This document shows, one piece after another, positions 54,626-63,966 of a stretch of 64,000 bases of DNA (the stretch's first letter is position 1; every line of letters begins with the position of its first letter). The stretch comes from Phymatolithon calcareum (lineage: Eukaryota > Rhodophyta > Florideophyceae > Hapalidiales). Under the pieces are notes generated by a model. It saw only the letters and a list, made by a program, of their open reading frames with translations, did no database searches and was not told where the DNA came from. The DNA is taken from the NCBI GenBank assembly GCA_977006965.1, contig OZ345352.1, forward strand, positions 3,224,001-3,288,000, read 5' to 3'. The position numbers and the translations under genes are program-made.

Positions 54626-57207
54626 GTCTATGTGACGGGAATTTTCCCTCAATTGAGGGGCAATTTTCCCTCAATTGAGGGAATGAGAATCATTTAATTT
54701 TTGGACGCGAAAGCTACTCACTATCAGGCTCGTCAAAAGCATCAAGCACATGGATGTGTTCAACATGCTTAGCAAAACAGTTTCTGCCAGTTGACGTGCC
54801 ACATATGTAGACTGCGGCGCCATCAAGCCTATTACATGACGAGCACACGAGGGTCGTTTTCTTAACTTGACAGACTCTGCAGTTGTTCTGCACAGCAAAA
54901 GTAGTCATCATGCCAGCTGAAGTCTTCCTTTTCTTCCTCGTGGGTGTTAAGTGGGTTCCAACACCACTTCCGGAGGCATATTTACGTTTTGGGCTGACTA
55001 AACGTTGACGAACATTGCGCGAATCAAATGAGTTGTCGATGAGTTGTTCCGCCAGTGTTTCATAGTACCTTCGCTGCGTCATGTGGTCTTGAGATTCTTG
55101 ATGTGCGCCAGAAAACAAAAGCCAGCTATCAACGACGCAAATCGCCAGAAGAGATGTGTTAACACGAAAGGACCAGTCTTGAGTGCGAACTTTCTTCTCC
55201 ATGTCCAAACTCTCTTGACGGCATCGATTATGCCTGTCAATTTGAGCACAGGCCGAATAATACGTCTCGCATACTTCAGGCTGAGGGACTGAAAGCTCAA
55301 CACGTGAAGCTCCATCTTCGAGCTGACGCCAGCGCACACGCCTGTAAGGTTTCCCTTGCATACTGGTTGACGTAGTCGAAATAAAGTAACGGCGATCTCG
55401 GTCAACCCACATCGCCGCCATCATTGAGGGGTCACCGGTCAACGATTTTCGAACCATAGAAACGCACTGACCCCTTTCTGAGAGCTGAACTTGTGATAGG
55501 TACTCCATTGGATACTTCTTCGTCGCAGTTTTGATGACCCCTATGAACTTCAGGCCCAGTCGGAGAAGCATTTCTGCAGATTCGACGCTCGCAAAGTATG
55601 AATCTGCACAGACAATGCGTCTTGTACCAGAGTATGCGGCGACAAGACGGCGCAGAACAGCTGTACCATGGGCAGTTTCATCCTCGAAGTCTTTTTGTTT
55701 CTCGTCCTCTGCAGTGGTTACCAGCTCAAGATGCAACATTATCCCGCTTCTTCCGCACGCCGAATTTTGTATTTCGCAACCGCTCTCCGGTTTGCGGTCT
55801 ATAGCGATGTATTGCGGCAGCCCGATGTCGATCCAATGACCTCCGTTTCCATACCAACGAGAAATAGACTCGTCAACGCAAATCAGATCTGACGGAGATA
55901 CGGTACGCTTTCTGTGATCGTTAATTGCATCGACAAAATCCTGAACGAGCGCCCACCGGTGCTGCGCGGACGACAGAGTGCCTTGCTCACTTGGTTGCAC
56001 GCTGAACGTGATGCACCGGAGGTACTCGGAGAACCTATCTCTGTTCATCCCAGTGTTTGAAAATGAAGGAGCTGGGATATACTTGTTCGGCCTGGTTGAC
56101 ATCCATAAGTCCCTTTTTGCGCCGAACTCAAATCTTGTCATGAGAACCAGTATTCCAAAAAACTTAAGAAGCTCTGTGACGGTAGTCTCCTTTCTTCCGA
56201 TTCTTTTCAGCTTAGCGGACGTCCAAGCAACAATTTTTCGGAGGTGCATTTGGGGGAACATTGTCATGAAGCAGTCATACGGCGTGTGTAAACCGATGCC
56301 ACAGTTTTCGGAAATAATATCTCCGTTTGTAGTTCGAACATTCCAGAACTGACGGGGAATTCTTCCTCCAATTGGACATAGAACCTGGCGCTCGAACCAT
56401 GGCACTCCATGAACAAAAGCGCTTGGCGCAGGGTCTGGCGTAATGACATCAAGCTCTTCTTGCGAGGCTTGGTCCCAAGAACCTTGCAGGGCGTAGGCGA
56501 GAGAGCCCGGCATAGGGCGTTCAGAGCTTCTCTTGCTTGCGTTGAGGTTTGTGTGTCCTTCTGGTGTGCTTGTGGTTGGCATTGGAACCGAGAACTCGGC
56601 GTTTGGCGAAGAAGATGTTCGACCACGAGCACTGTAAGCCAGCGTTCGAGGTACAGAATTTTGCCTGCTGGGACTAGATACAACCATTCGAGAGGAACGA
56701 GAGTCTTCGTCTGCCTTCCCTGCCTTGACGTTAATAATCTTGACAGTCTTAATCTTAGTCTTCTGGATCGGTTTCTGAACAAGAACCCATTTCACGCGAA
56801 GGGACGTGCTCGATCGGCCCTTGATATCATCGACGAGTACCTCCTGAACGGTGCCGTTCACCTTTTTTGACTTGGAAAACGCTCCGTATAGTCGGCAGCA
56901 CTCTGCTAGACTTGTCACTGAGGTTGCTTTGGTGTGTACGGCTGCACCGACCACTCGGCGCGGATCTTTTTCTCGACGCATGGTAGATGTCTTTTTTGTG
57001 AGTGATCAGCAGATTTTCGTTCCTACCGGCGAACGACGCGGTTTTAAGGTAGTAAAAGGGGTAATCCTCACAAAGAACAAAAGCCCGCCTTTCCGAATCT
57101 GGCGCTAAAAAACTGTTCCGCATTCTTTTTATAAACTTTTTTGAGGTTTTAAATACACCCTCAATTGAGGGATTTTCCCTCAATTGAGGGTGTTCGTCAC
57201 ATAGACA
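54626..57207 (-). mobile_element. Complete autonomous piggyBac-like element, copy B
   Basis: A 2,582-bp element between CTAG at 54622-54625 and CTAG at 57208-57211, with the same inverted ends and subterminal palindromes as copy A, in the opposite orientation. It is one base shorter than A in the 3' non-coding part (GGGC instead of GGGGC). It was inserted into LINE-C. The flanking CTAGAATGAACAAGTTA has an unoccupied counterpart at 16207 (CTAGAATGACCAAGTTA) with one CTAG. Confidence 0.92.
54714..56981 (-). CDS. piggyBac-like transposase, intact, copy B
   Basis: 755 residues, identical to the copy A protein except Asn for Ser at residue 608 (RVNTSLLAIC). All three catalytic Asp residues (370, 460, 582), the basic linker and the C-terminal Cys/His zinc-binding domain are present. 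Overlapping frames in other phases also agree between copies, so the nucleotide sequences are almost identical and the duplication is recent. Residue 608 lies 26 positions after the third Asp; the effect of the change is not predictable. The gene lies within a LINE and has no neighbouring gene partners. Both copies could supply transposase to the defective copies. Confidence 0.93.
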   Translation of the reverse strand: MRREKDPRRVVGAAVHTKATSVTSLAECCRLYGAFSKSKKVNGTVQEVLVDDIKGRSSTSLRVKWVLVQKPIQKTKIKTVKIINVKAGKADEDSRSSRMVVSSPSRQNSVPRTLAYSARGRTSSSPNAEFSVPMPTTSTPEGHTNLNASKRSSERPMPGSLAYALQGSWDQASQEELDVITPDPAPSAFVHGVPWFERQVLCPIGGRIPRQFWNVRTTNGDIISENCGIGLHTPYDCFMTMFPQMHLRKIVAWTSAKLKRIGRKETTVTELLKFFGILVLMTRFEFGAKRDLWMSTRPNKYIPAPSFSNTGMNRDRFSEYLRCITFSVQPSEQGTLSSAQHRWALVQDFVDAINDHRKRTVSPSDLICVDESISRWYGNGGHWIDIGLPQYIAIDRKPESGCEIQNSACGRSGIMLHLELVTTAEDEKQKDFEDETAHGTAVLRRLVAAYSGTRRIVCADSYFASVESAEMLLRLGLKFIGVIKTATKKYPMEYLSQVQLSERGQCVSMVRKSLTGDPSMMAAMWVDRDRRYFISTTSTSMQGKPYRRVRWRQLEDGASRVELSVPQPEVCETYYSACAQIDRHNRCRQESLDMEKKVRTQDWSFRVNTSLLAICVVDSWLLFSGAHQESQDHMTQRRYYETLAEQLIDNSFDSRNVRQRLVSPKRKYASGSGVGTHLTPTRKKRKTSAGMMTTFAVQNNCRVCQVKKTTLVCSSCNRLDGAAVYICGTSTGRNCFAKHVEHIHVLDAFDEPDSE

Positions 57208-57254
57208 CTAGAATGAACAAGTTACGAAAAGCTGCTCACATACAGTCTTAGGAG

Positions 57255-59050
57255 TTTTTTTTTTTTTTGAATTTTTGAATTTATTAAACGCCCTCAGAAA
57301 CACTCATAAGACTGTAAGGGAGATGCGTTTCAGATGCTACTACCTTGGTAGCTCCGTTAAAGCCCGCAAAAGCTCGTTGATATCGTCGTAGCCCTAGCTG
57401 CAAAAACCCTCCTCCAGAGAAGGTGGAGGGAAAAGCTTAGAGTCCACTTGTCCTGTTCGTAGGAATCTCAGCGTCGCCGTTCTATTTTGTCTTGGTCTAT
57501 TCCATGTCGTCATAAAAGACGATTGTGAGGAATAGTACTTTGTCAAGTGCCTTTTCAGTCTCACTAGTCTCCTCTTCTGTTAGTCGATATCTTTGAAGGT
57601 ACACTTCGAGCTTGTTCATGAGAGTTGGTACGATTTCACCGAATTTGTCTTCCAGAAGTGTGGTACTCAATGGGGGAAAACGTCCGAATGCCCATTTAAT
57701 CGCCAATTGGCGGTGACGTGCTTTCGGTAGTCTGATGATGGCGGGAGTAGACCCGGGAATATCATAAGGAATATTCCTCTTTCTGCTCGCCTCCAAGCCT
57801 TCTCCTTCGTCTTTAAAGAGCAGGTCCCTCAACGATTTTGCTGAAACTCGCTGCTTGAGATAGGTTAGTGCCGTCTCGAATAGGTCGTGATGTAACATTG
57901 ATGATATGTCACGACACACCCATTGCAATTCCTCAACGTCTCTTTCCTCTCTTGGGACTGCGAGCAAGCCCATTTTCCTTGTTCTGGCTCGTTCAAGCAT
58001 TCGTAACGCTAGAACTAATCTTCTGTCTTCCGCATTATGTATGCGACAGAGAAGACGAAGTCTCGCGGTTCGATTTTTTGCGATTGGACCAAATACTTGT
58101 CCAAAAAAAGTCTTCTCCACGTCTGCAATAGCTGTTTGAACTCTTGTCGTCCATGGCGTCAGGTGCATGGCATATTCCCATCTTGGCTGTATCAAGGCCT
58201 TGTACATCTTGATTTCTTTTAAGGGGCTGAGTCCCCGGGCTGTTACACCAAGGGATCTCAGCTGATACACTGCTATCTTGGCCTGTCGGATGCGTTCAAG
58301 CATTTTCTTGTCGGTAACTCCCTCACTGCTGAGTGATATGCCAAGGTATGGGACTTCTTTGACTTTTGTCAGCGTTTTCCCGGAAAGCTTGAATGTGGGT
58401 GATCTTGTGCCTTCGGAGAGAAGAACTTCGCTCTTCCCGGCTTTCGTGTTCCACCTCATTTGTCTATCTCTTGCCCATTGCGAAGAAATATTTAACAGTC
58501 TCTGTAGTCCGACTGGTGATTTTGCCGTTAGGAGCACGTCGTCCGCGAAAAGAACTGCTGCCACGTCGGCAACATCCCTTGGAACTTGGCTTTTTCTTTC
58601 TGTGAATTCGTCCATGAATAGATTATACAAACTTGGGCTCAGCGGGGATCCCTGAGGTACTCCCCTGTCGATTAGAAACCACTTTTGCTGGGAATCGCCA
58701 ATCGTTGATACCCAGGACGGTGTCAAGAAAGCCTCGATCATCTCGCATAGGTCTTGTGGTAGAACAACTCTCATTCGCTCTTGCAAGTACTTTCGTGGGA
58801 CTGTGTCGTACGCTGCCGTCAAGTCCAATATTGCAATGCATCCCTGCCCTCGGTTCTGTAGTTCCAGAGCCCTTAAGATTGCTAGCTCCGTGCTCTTGCC
58901 TTTTTGGAATCCCAGTTGGATTCTGTGGTTCTTGTATCTTCGGCGGAGCATAATATCCAGTGCTGACTCAATAATCTTTCGGACTTGACTCAGTAAAGAT
59001 ATTGGTCGGAAATTTTTTGGATCGTCATGGGCTCCTTTCTTGTGCAGCGG
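57255..59050 (-). mobile_element. LINE-D copy, 5'-truncated, with 13-bp target duplication
   Basis: Flanked by ACAGTCTTAGGAG at 57242-57254 and 59051-59063. The left edge is a run of T (poly(A) on the minus strand). The element is 1,796 bp and lies in the LINE-C 3' tail. Its own 3' tail contains ACAGTCTTATGAG, nearly the same as the target. The 3' untranslated part (57255-57496) has the AAACGC...GCGTTT stem. The open frame is uninterrupted from the truncated 5' edge to 57497. Confidence 0.92.
57497..59050 (-). CDS. LINE-D reverse transcriptase, 5'-truncated but open
   Basis: The frame is open for about 517 residues from the insertion edge (PLHKKGAHDDPKNFRPISLL) to the stop; the first Met is at 58951. 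It shows LGFQKGKSTELAILRALELQ, CIAILDLTAAYDTVPRKYL (catalytic Asp), DRGVPQGSPLSPSLYNLFMD, AAVLFADDVLLTA (FADD, catalytic Asp pair), EVPYLGISLSS, KALIQPRWEYAMHLTPW and KARHRQLAIKWAFGRFPPL. All core reverse-transcriptase motifs are intact. The AP-endonuclease and N-terminal finger region are missing, so it could not retrotranspose normally, and expression from this site is doubtful. Preservation of the frame indicates a recent insertion and a recently active LINE-D source elsewhere. Confidence 0.85.
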   Translation of the reverse strand, partial: PLHKKGAHDDPKNFRPISLLSQVRKIIESALDIMLRRRYKNHRIQLGFQKGKSTELAILRALELQNRGQGCIAILDLTAAYDTVPRKYLQERMRVVLPQDLCEMIEAFLTPSWVSTIGDSQQKWFLIDRGVPQGSPLSPSLYNLFMDEFTERKSQVPRDVADVAAVLFADDVLLTAKSPVGLQRLLNISSQWARDRQMRWNTKAGKSEVLLSEGTRSPTFKLSGKTLTKVKEVPYLGISLSSEGVTDKKMLERIRQAKIAVYQLRSLGVTARGLSPLKEIKMYKALIQPRWEYAMHLTPWTTRVQTAIADVEKTFFGQVFGPIAKNRTARLRLLCRIHNAEDRRLVLALRMLERARTRKMGLLAVPREERDVEELQWVCRDISSMLHHDLFETALTYLKQRVSAKSLRDLLFKDEGEGLEASRKRNIPYDIPGSTPAIIRLPKARHRQLAIKWAFGRFPPLSTTLLEDKFGEIVPTLMNKLEVYLQRYRLTEEETSETEKALDKVLFLTIVFYDDME

Positions 59051-59122
59051 ACAGTCTTAGGAGTGTTAATGAGGGCTTTCAAATAAAAAATTAAACAGTT
59101 GCAAAAAAATGGAAGACCTAAA

Positions 59123-60035
59123 GGTGATATACCGCCCCTAAGGCGGTCTCGATCAGAGCCTAATATACATATATCAACAAGGTGCCGAGTCTTGCTCTAT
59201 CCCAGATAGCCAACAAAATGGGGCCCCACCATCTGCCCTTTCGGCCGAAGCAAGTACGATCATGGCTTAATGTGGGCTGGTGCCCAGAACAGGATTTTCG
59301 CGCCGTGCGGTTCGACAAAGCGCGCGAGGGTCATGCCCTTCAGCGAAATTCGACCATCAGAGTTCCCTCAACTCTGGAAAGTAACCCTTCAGCCGAAGAC
59401 AAAGACAACAATGCGAAGGGAAGACACCAAATGCAATCCATAACCTCCTCATTGGAAGGGTTTTCAGACTTTAACTGGCACTCGGGCAGAATGCACTCTC
59501 TGCACAGACGCTTAAGCTACTCAAAAGCCGTAAAAACAAAACATCCAGAATGCCCCACTCTGAAAGAAGGAAGAATACCCACAGCATCACCCGATCATGC
59601 AGACGCAACGACAGAGCACACGCCAAAGCTCTCGTGAAAGAGTAAGAGAAGACCAACTCCGTAGGCAACCACTCCAGCGTATCTTGACTAGAAAAGCAGC
59701 TCTCCGAAAACCCTGACAGTGGCGAACCGATAACTCGAACTGATATTGACACTGAAAAGTGGAAAAAATTCGTCCAAGAAAAATTCGCGAGAAAAACGGC
59801 ACAGGAATGCCACCGAGCTTCCGAAACGTGTCCAAAGAAACCCCTGGTCGACAGGTGTATTGGATGGATGCGGCACAATCAGGCTTCTGGACCAGACGGA
59901 ATCCCCGCTGAGGCTTGCAAGACGTCGAAAAGAGCCGCGGCGGAACTAACGGCTGTGGTGTCGGAGAGACCTCGTCGAGGGAACTACCCGAATGCTGACA
60001 AATAGCCCTTGTAAAAGGCACCAAGAGAACAACCT
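59123..60035 (+). pseudogene. Degraded LINE remnant (linker and start of reverse transcriptase)
   Basis: One plus frame after 59752 reads EKWKKFVQEKFARKTAQECH, then WMRHNQASGPDGIPAEACKT and AAAELTAVVSE. This resembles the segment before the reverse transcriptase core in LINEs (N-x-A-S-G-P-D-G-I-P-A-E). The upstream frame 59182-59637 may be the endonuclease-to-RT linker. Several stops and shifts are present. It belongs to a family different from A, B, C and D. The DNA continues from left of the LINE-C insertion at 52962. Confidence 0.5.
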
Positions 60036-60310
60036 TGACCGTCTGTGCAGTCCAGAGGGTTTATCGGTAATTCCTAGATTGGTAGTCCTTGTACTGCAAC
60101 ACAGTAGGAGATCAGCGACTACTTAACGAGTGTGGTAGACAAGTGGGATGCCTGTCGAATTAAGGCAGGTCATCCAGGACTATCTGTGAATGTGACAGAC
60201 TACTTATAAACGTAAGGGAATTTGAAATAGGTATCGTTAGGCGACGTACTAAAATAGAGTACCACCACGGATTCTGTTACCTAAAGACGCAGGCGGCTCC
60301 ACACGGTGCC
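60036..60310. other. No recognisable gene
   Basis: Short spacer with many stops; perhaps more of the degraded LINE upstream. Confidence 0.35.
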
Positions 60311-60500
60311 ATCATCGAAAGTATGCAGGATGAAGAAGGCCTTTACTGAATGAAGAAGCGAGGCTTTGGAAAACAATCCAGTGCATGCTAGGGGCTAAGA
60401 TAGAATATCTGACGAATACGTATAGCCGCCCTACGGTCAGTAACACCTCAAGAAGCCTTGTCTGTATATTCGTATGGCTTTGTCGCTTTAAAAATAAGGG
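60311..60500 (+). mobile_element. LINE-A-like 3' end, plus orientation
   Basis: ATCATCGAAAGTATGCAGGA, then TGCTAGGGGCTAAGATAGAA and AAGCCTTGTCTGTATATTCG match the reversed 3' part of the LINE-A at 60566-60790. It lies tail to tail with that copy, about 65 bp away. No target duplication was found. Confidence 0.6.
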
Positions 60501-61028
60501 GCAAAATACCGTTTTAGGTAAATGACTACCATGCACTGGTGCTGTTATGATCAGAGACGTACTTTTTTATTGCAATTTTTTAAAGCCCCGCAGTCATTCG
60601 AATATACGGGCAGGGCTTCCTTAGGTGCTGCCCGCGCTAGAGCGGCTCTACTCTTATGTCTGGCATTCTATCTGAGACCCTAGCATCTGTTCAGTTGTTT
60701 TGATTGCTCTTCGTAGCAGTTTCGAGGCGTCGCTTCTTCTTTCAGCACAGGTCTTCTTCATGTTGCATACTCTCGATGATGCTTTTGCTAAAGAGCAAAA
60801 GGTCATCTAATGCCTTCTCAGTTGCCGCTCTGTCGCCTTGCTTGAGCTCATAGACTGACAAATTGCGATCCAGGGTCTCCATGTGCTTTCTGACTTTGCT
60901 TCCGAATCTATCTGCCATCAGTGAGGTAGAAACTTGGGGAAATCATCCAAAGTCGTACTTAACTGCCAGTTGCCTGTGTTTCAGTTGTGGAAATTAAGTA
61001 TTGCAGGGAGTTCTCTTGTCTTGTCGTA

Positions 61029-61085
61029 GCGTCAGCAGATGCGTTGGTAACTTTTAAATAAAAATCTACCTTTCTTCTTCTTCTT
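61029..61085 (+). mobile_element. Short retroposon ending in (TTC)n, copy 2, inserted in LINE-A
   Basis: A 57-bp insertion flanked by GTCTTGTCGTA (61018-61028 and 61086-61096; the match extends a few bases further). It starts GCGTCAGCAGATGCGTTGGT, has an AATAAAAAT stretch and ends in a TTCTTC run. The same sequence occurs at 25214-25263. It is a strongly 5'-truncated member of a SINE-like or LINE family that uses a microsatellite 3' tail. Confidence 0.75.
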
Positions 61086-61345
61086 GTCTTGTCGTACGGA
61101 ATTTTCCTCTTTCTCTTTGATTCAAGGCTCTCTCCTACCTTTGTCAGGAATGCTGATCAGAGTTCTTCTGCAGATTGGTTCGCTATTATGTGCTTCAACG
61201 CTTCATCAAACGGTTCTCTGGTTTCCATCGATGTGATGTTGTTGCTTGTGGCTTGAAGCTCTTCTGAATTTCTTCTCTCTGGTGGTTGCATCAGAAACTT
61301 TTCTTTCATCGCCATGGTCCTTTTCAGCATCTTGAAAGCTAGTAT

Positions 61346-62733
61346 TTACCGTCGATGGGGAGCAGCTTGGATTCGACATGTTAGACGGAGTCTATCCGTC
61401 TTTCCCCGTGCCAGTGGCCCGAAGACTTGTCTGAAAAACGTTTGCTCAACTTCCTTGACCGCTCTGTGGACATTTTCTGTCCACGTTGTTAAGTGCATAG
61501 CGTACTCCCAGCGTGGTTGGATTAATGCCTTATATACTTGGATGCATTTCTGTGCGCCAATTCCCTTCTTGAATACCCCTAGTGCACGGAGCTCGTACAG
61601 AGTGATCCTAGCCTTCTTGAGGCGTTGCAACATCAGTGTATCTGTAACCCCCTCCGGTCTTAGGGATACTCCGAGGTAGGTGACTTCCGCGACATGTGCG
61701 AGGGCCTTATTAGCCAGCTGGAATGTCACGCCCGCTGTCTCATCCGATTCAAGTATCTCGCTTTTTCCTGGTTTCGTGTTCCATGTCATCCCGCGTTCTA
61801 GGGCCCATTGAGTGGCTTTGTCTAGCAATACCTGCAGAGCGGAAGGTGATTTAGCTAGGAGAATTACGTCGTCTGCGAAGAGGATTGCAGGAACGTCGGC
61901 CCAATCTCTGGGCACTTCTCCCATACGTTCCGCAAACTCATCCATGAAGTTGTTGTATAGACTTGGACTGAGAGGAGACCCTGTGGTACTCCTCTGTCCA
62001 CTAGAAAGCAGTTCTTATCAGTATCTCCGATGGTTGACACCCAGGACGGTGCCAAGAATGCTTCTGTCGTAGCGCATAGCTTTGGTGGCAGTACCTGTCT
62101 CATTCTGGCCATCAGATGTTTTCTTAGGGCGGTGTCGTATACAGCCTTGAGGTCCAGTACTGCTACGCACCTTTGTTGGCCTTTCAATAGTTCCGTGGCT
62201 CTTAGGAGTGCGAGTTCTGTGTTTTTCCCTTTTTGGAACCCGAGTAGGAACCAGTGGTTGGAGTATACCTCGCGGAGCATACTGTCTATTGCCGTTTCAA
62301 TAACTTTCCTTGCATGACTGAGCAGGGATATTGGTCGAAAATTTTCAGGTTCGTGCTGTGGTCCCTTCTTGTGAGTAGGCACCAATAGGGCCTTCTGCCA
62401 CTACATTGGCATGTCTCCGCACCTCCCACAGGCTTCCCATAGGGCTGCAAGAACCACCGCATTCAGAGGTACGTCTAGCTTCAGCATTTCAGATTTGATC
62501 TCGTCCACACATGGGGCTTTTCCAGTTGGAGACTTTCGAATGGCTTCTTCGATTGATTCCTTCATTCCTTCGGGACACCGGAATTTCCTGGGGCAAGGTT
62601 GCCACTTTTCGGTGCTGTGACAAGTTCTCGAAATGTGTGCTGAGAATAATGCATGGTTCATTGGTTTTCCAGTCATCTTGTTGCGAGCTGTTCTCCCTTT
62701 TATCTTTTTCTTCATCCTGGCTAGCTGCTTCAC
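61346..62733 (-). pseudogene. LINE-A reverse transcriptase region, broken
   Basis: In order: EEAIRKSPTGKAPCVDEIKS, a stop at about 62401, then PENFRPISLL, LLGFQKGKNTELALLRATEL, CVAVLDLKAVYDTALRKHL (catalytic Asp) and DRGVPQG. There a one-base deletion near 61982 shifts the frame; the next frame starts MDEFAERMGEVP and has AILFADDVILLA (FADD), EVTYLGVSLRP and KALIQPRWEYAMHLTTW before a stop at 61346. All core motifs are recognisable. This is the same ORF as the upstream endonuclease, separated by lesions. Confidence 0.85.
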
Positions 62734-63966
62734 CGCTACTGGACCATCTTTCTCTTCGAGTTCAGAGATTTATTCCCGGTATTGCTCGCTCTTTCGCTGG
62801 TTGACTTTGGTTCTCACTTGATACTTGCATTCGTGATATCGATCCCAGTCTTCTGACGATTTGGATAGTCTAGCTCGCTTGTATAGTTTCTTTCGCTTCA
62901 GGGCAAGTTTGTCCAGTTCGGCGCTCCAAAACGGCTCTTAGCGCGAGGGAATTCGTTTTTTACCCTCCAAGAGTCACACCAGGCCTTTACCAATTTCTTG
63001 TACCAGTGATGCAGTTGCCGTGACGTGTCGCACTGCTGGAGTCCCGCTATGATTCCGGGCAGTTCCGCACGATACTTCAGACGCACTTTTTCTTGTTTCG
63101 TCTTTTGACGCGTTTTCGAGCCGATATCCACTATCTTCCTGTAGATATCCTCCACTTGCTCCGGAGCGGGGCGTCTATACAGTTCTTGAATAAGTTCATT
63201 CATTTTCTCTTTGATGGTAAATTTCGTTTTGGTGCCCGCCCAGTCCCGTACACTGACTGGTCTCTTGGACTGGCTACCGTCGCGTTCCTGTCGGCTTCTG
63301 AGACGTGTGCATACTGGTCGGTGTTGTGTACTCCCTATCCAGATATTTTCCGGTGAATTTGGAGTGGATGTAATTATTCCTTTCGTGACAAAGAAGTCAA
63401 TATTGCTGCTGTATTTCTTTCTCTGAAATATAAGTCCTTTGCTGCTACGTATAACCCATCCTTTCTCTTCTGCCCACTTTACGACTTGGTTTCCTCTTCT
63501 GTTTGTTTGTCGGTCCCATAACTTGTGTCTTGCGTTCCAGTCGCCGCATATGATGGCTTTCCCTCTTGCGTGCCTGGTGATAAGCTTTAGACATTCTGCC
63601 GTTTCCTGTCGCGTAGACTTTGGTGACATATATACCAACCCGATTTTCAGGCTTCCCAGTTGTGCGATGACGATTTGGTAGTGTATCCTTGCATGTTTGA
63701 ATATAAGCTTGGCTCCACACGCTGTTCGGAACACTAGAGAGACTCCTCCAAAGTTTCTAGCGGACCCATTCCTTCTCCTTGAGTCACTGTGGTATCTAGG
63801 TCCTTCTGCGGTGAATAATGCCGGTCTTGGGGCGTTCATTGTGAACATTTCAGTGCGGTGCTTCCGGCCTCATGTGTGTTTCTGTGAGTCCCATTACGTC
63901 GACTCCATGGTCTTTCACCATTCTTTGTAGGTACTCCGGAGTCTCCGGAGATCGCACTACATTCAT
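62734..63966 (-). pseudogene. LINE-A AP endonuclease and linker, broken
   Basis: ATG at 63966 opens with MNVVRSPETPEYLQRMVKDH and VMGLTETHMRPE (Glu of the TETH motif); the frame stops at 63850. One base out of frame it continues from 63848 with SLKIGLVYMSPKS, IICGDWNARHKLWD (the GDWNA motif), SSNIDFFVTKG (the S-x-I-D motif) and STQHRPV, where the usual SDH reads TQH. It ends at 62898 through a second frameshift near 62940, after which FWSAELDKLALKRKKLYKRA continues the linker. These motifs define the APE-type endonuclease that nicks target DNA in LINE retrotransposition. The first residues may extend beyond 63966. Confidence 0.8.

Larger units (their letters stand above)
52977..59108 (+). mobile_element. 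LINE-C copy with nested piggyBac B and LINE-D
   Basis: Flanked by the perfect 14-bp duplication ATGGAAGACCTAAA (52963-52976 and 59109-59122). The LINE-C sequence itself is 52977-54625, 57212-57254 and 59064-59108, about 1.74 kb, truncated at the 5' side within the start of the reverse transcriptase domain. The tail ends ...ACAGTTGCAAAAAAA. PiggyBac B entered at CTAG (54622) and LINE-D entered 31 bp further on. Both guests leave their own duplications, so the order of events is LINE-C first. Confidence 0.9.
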
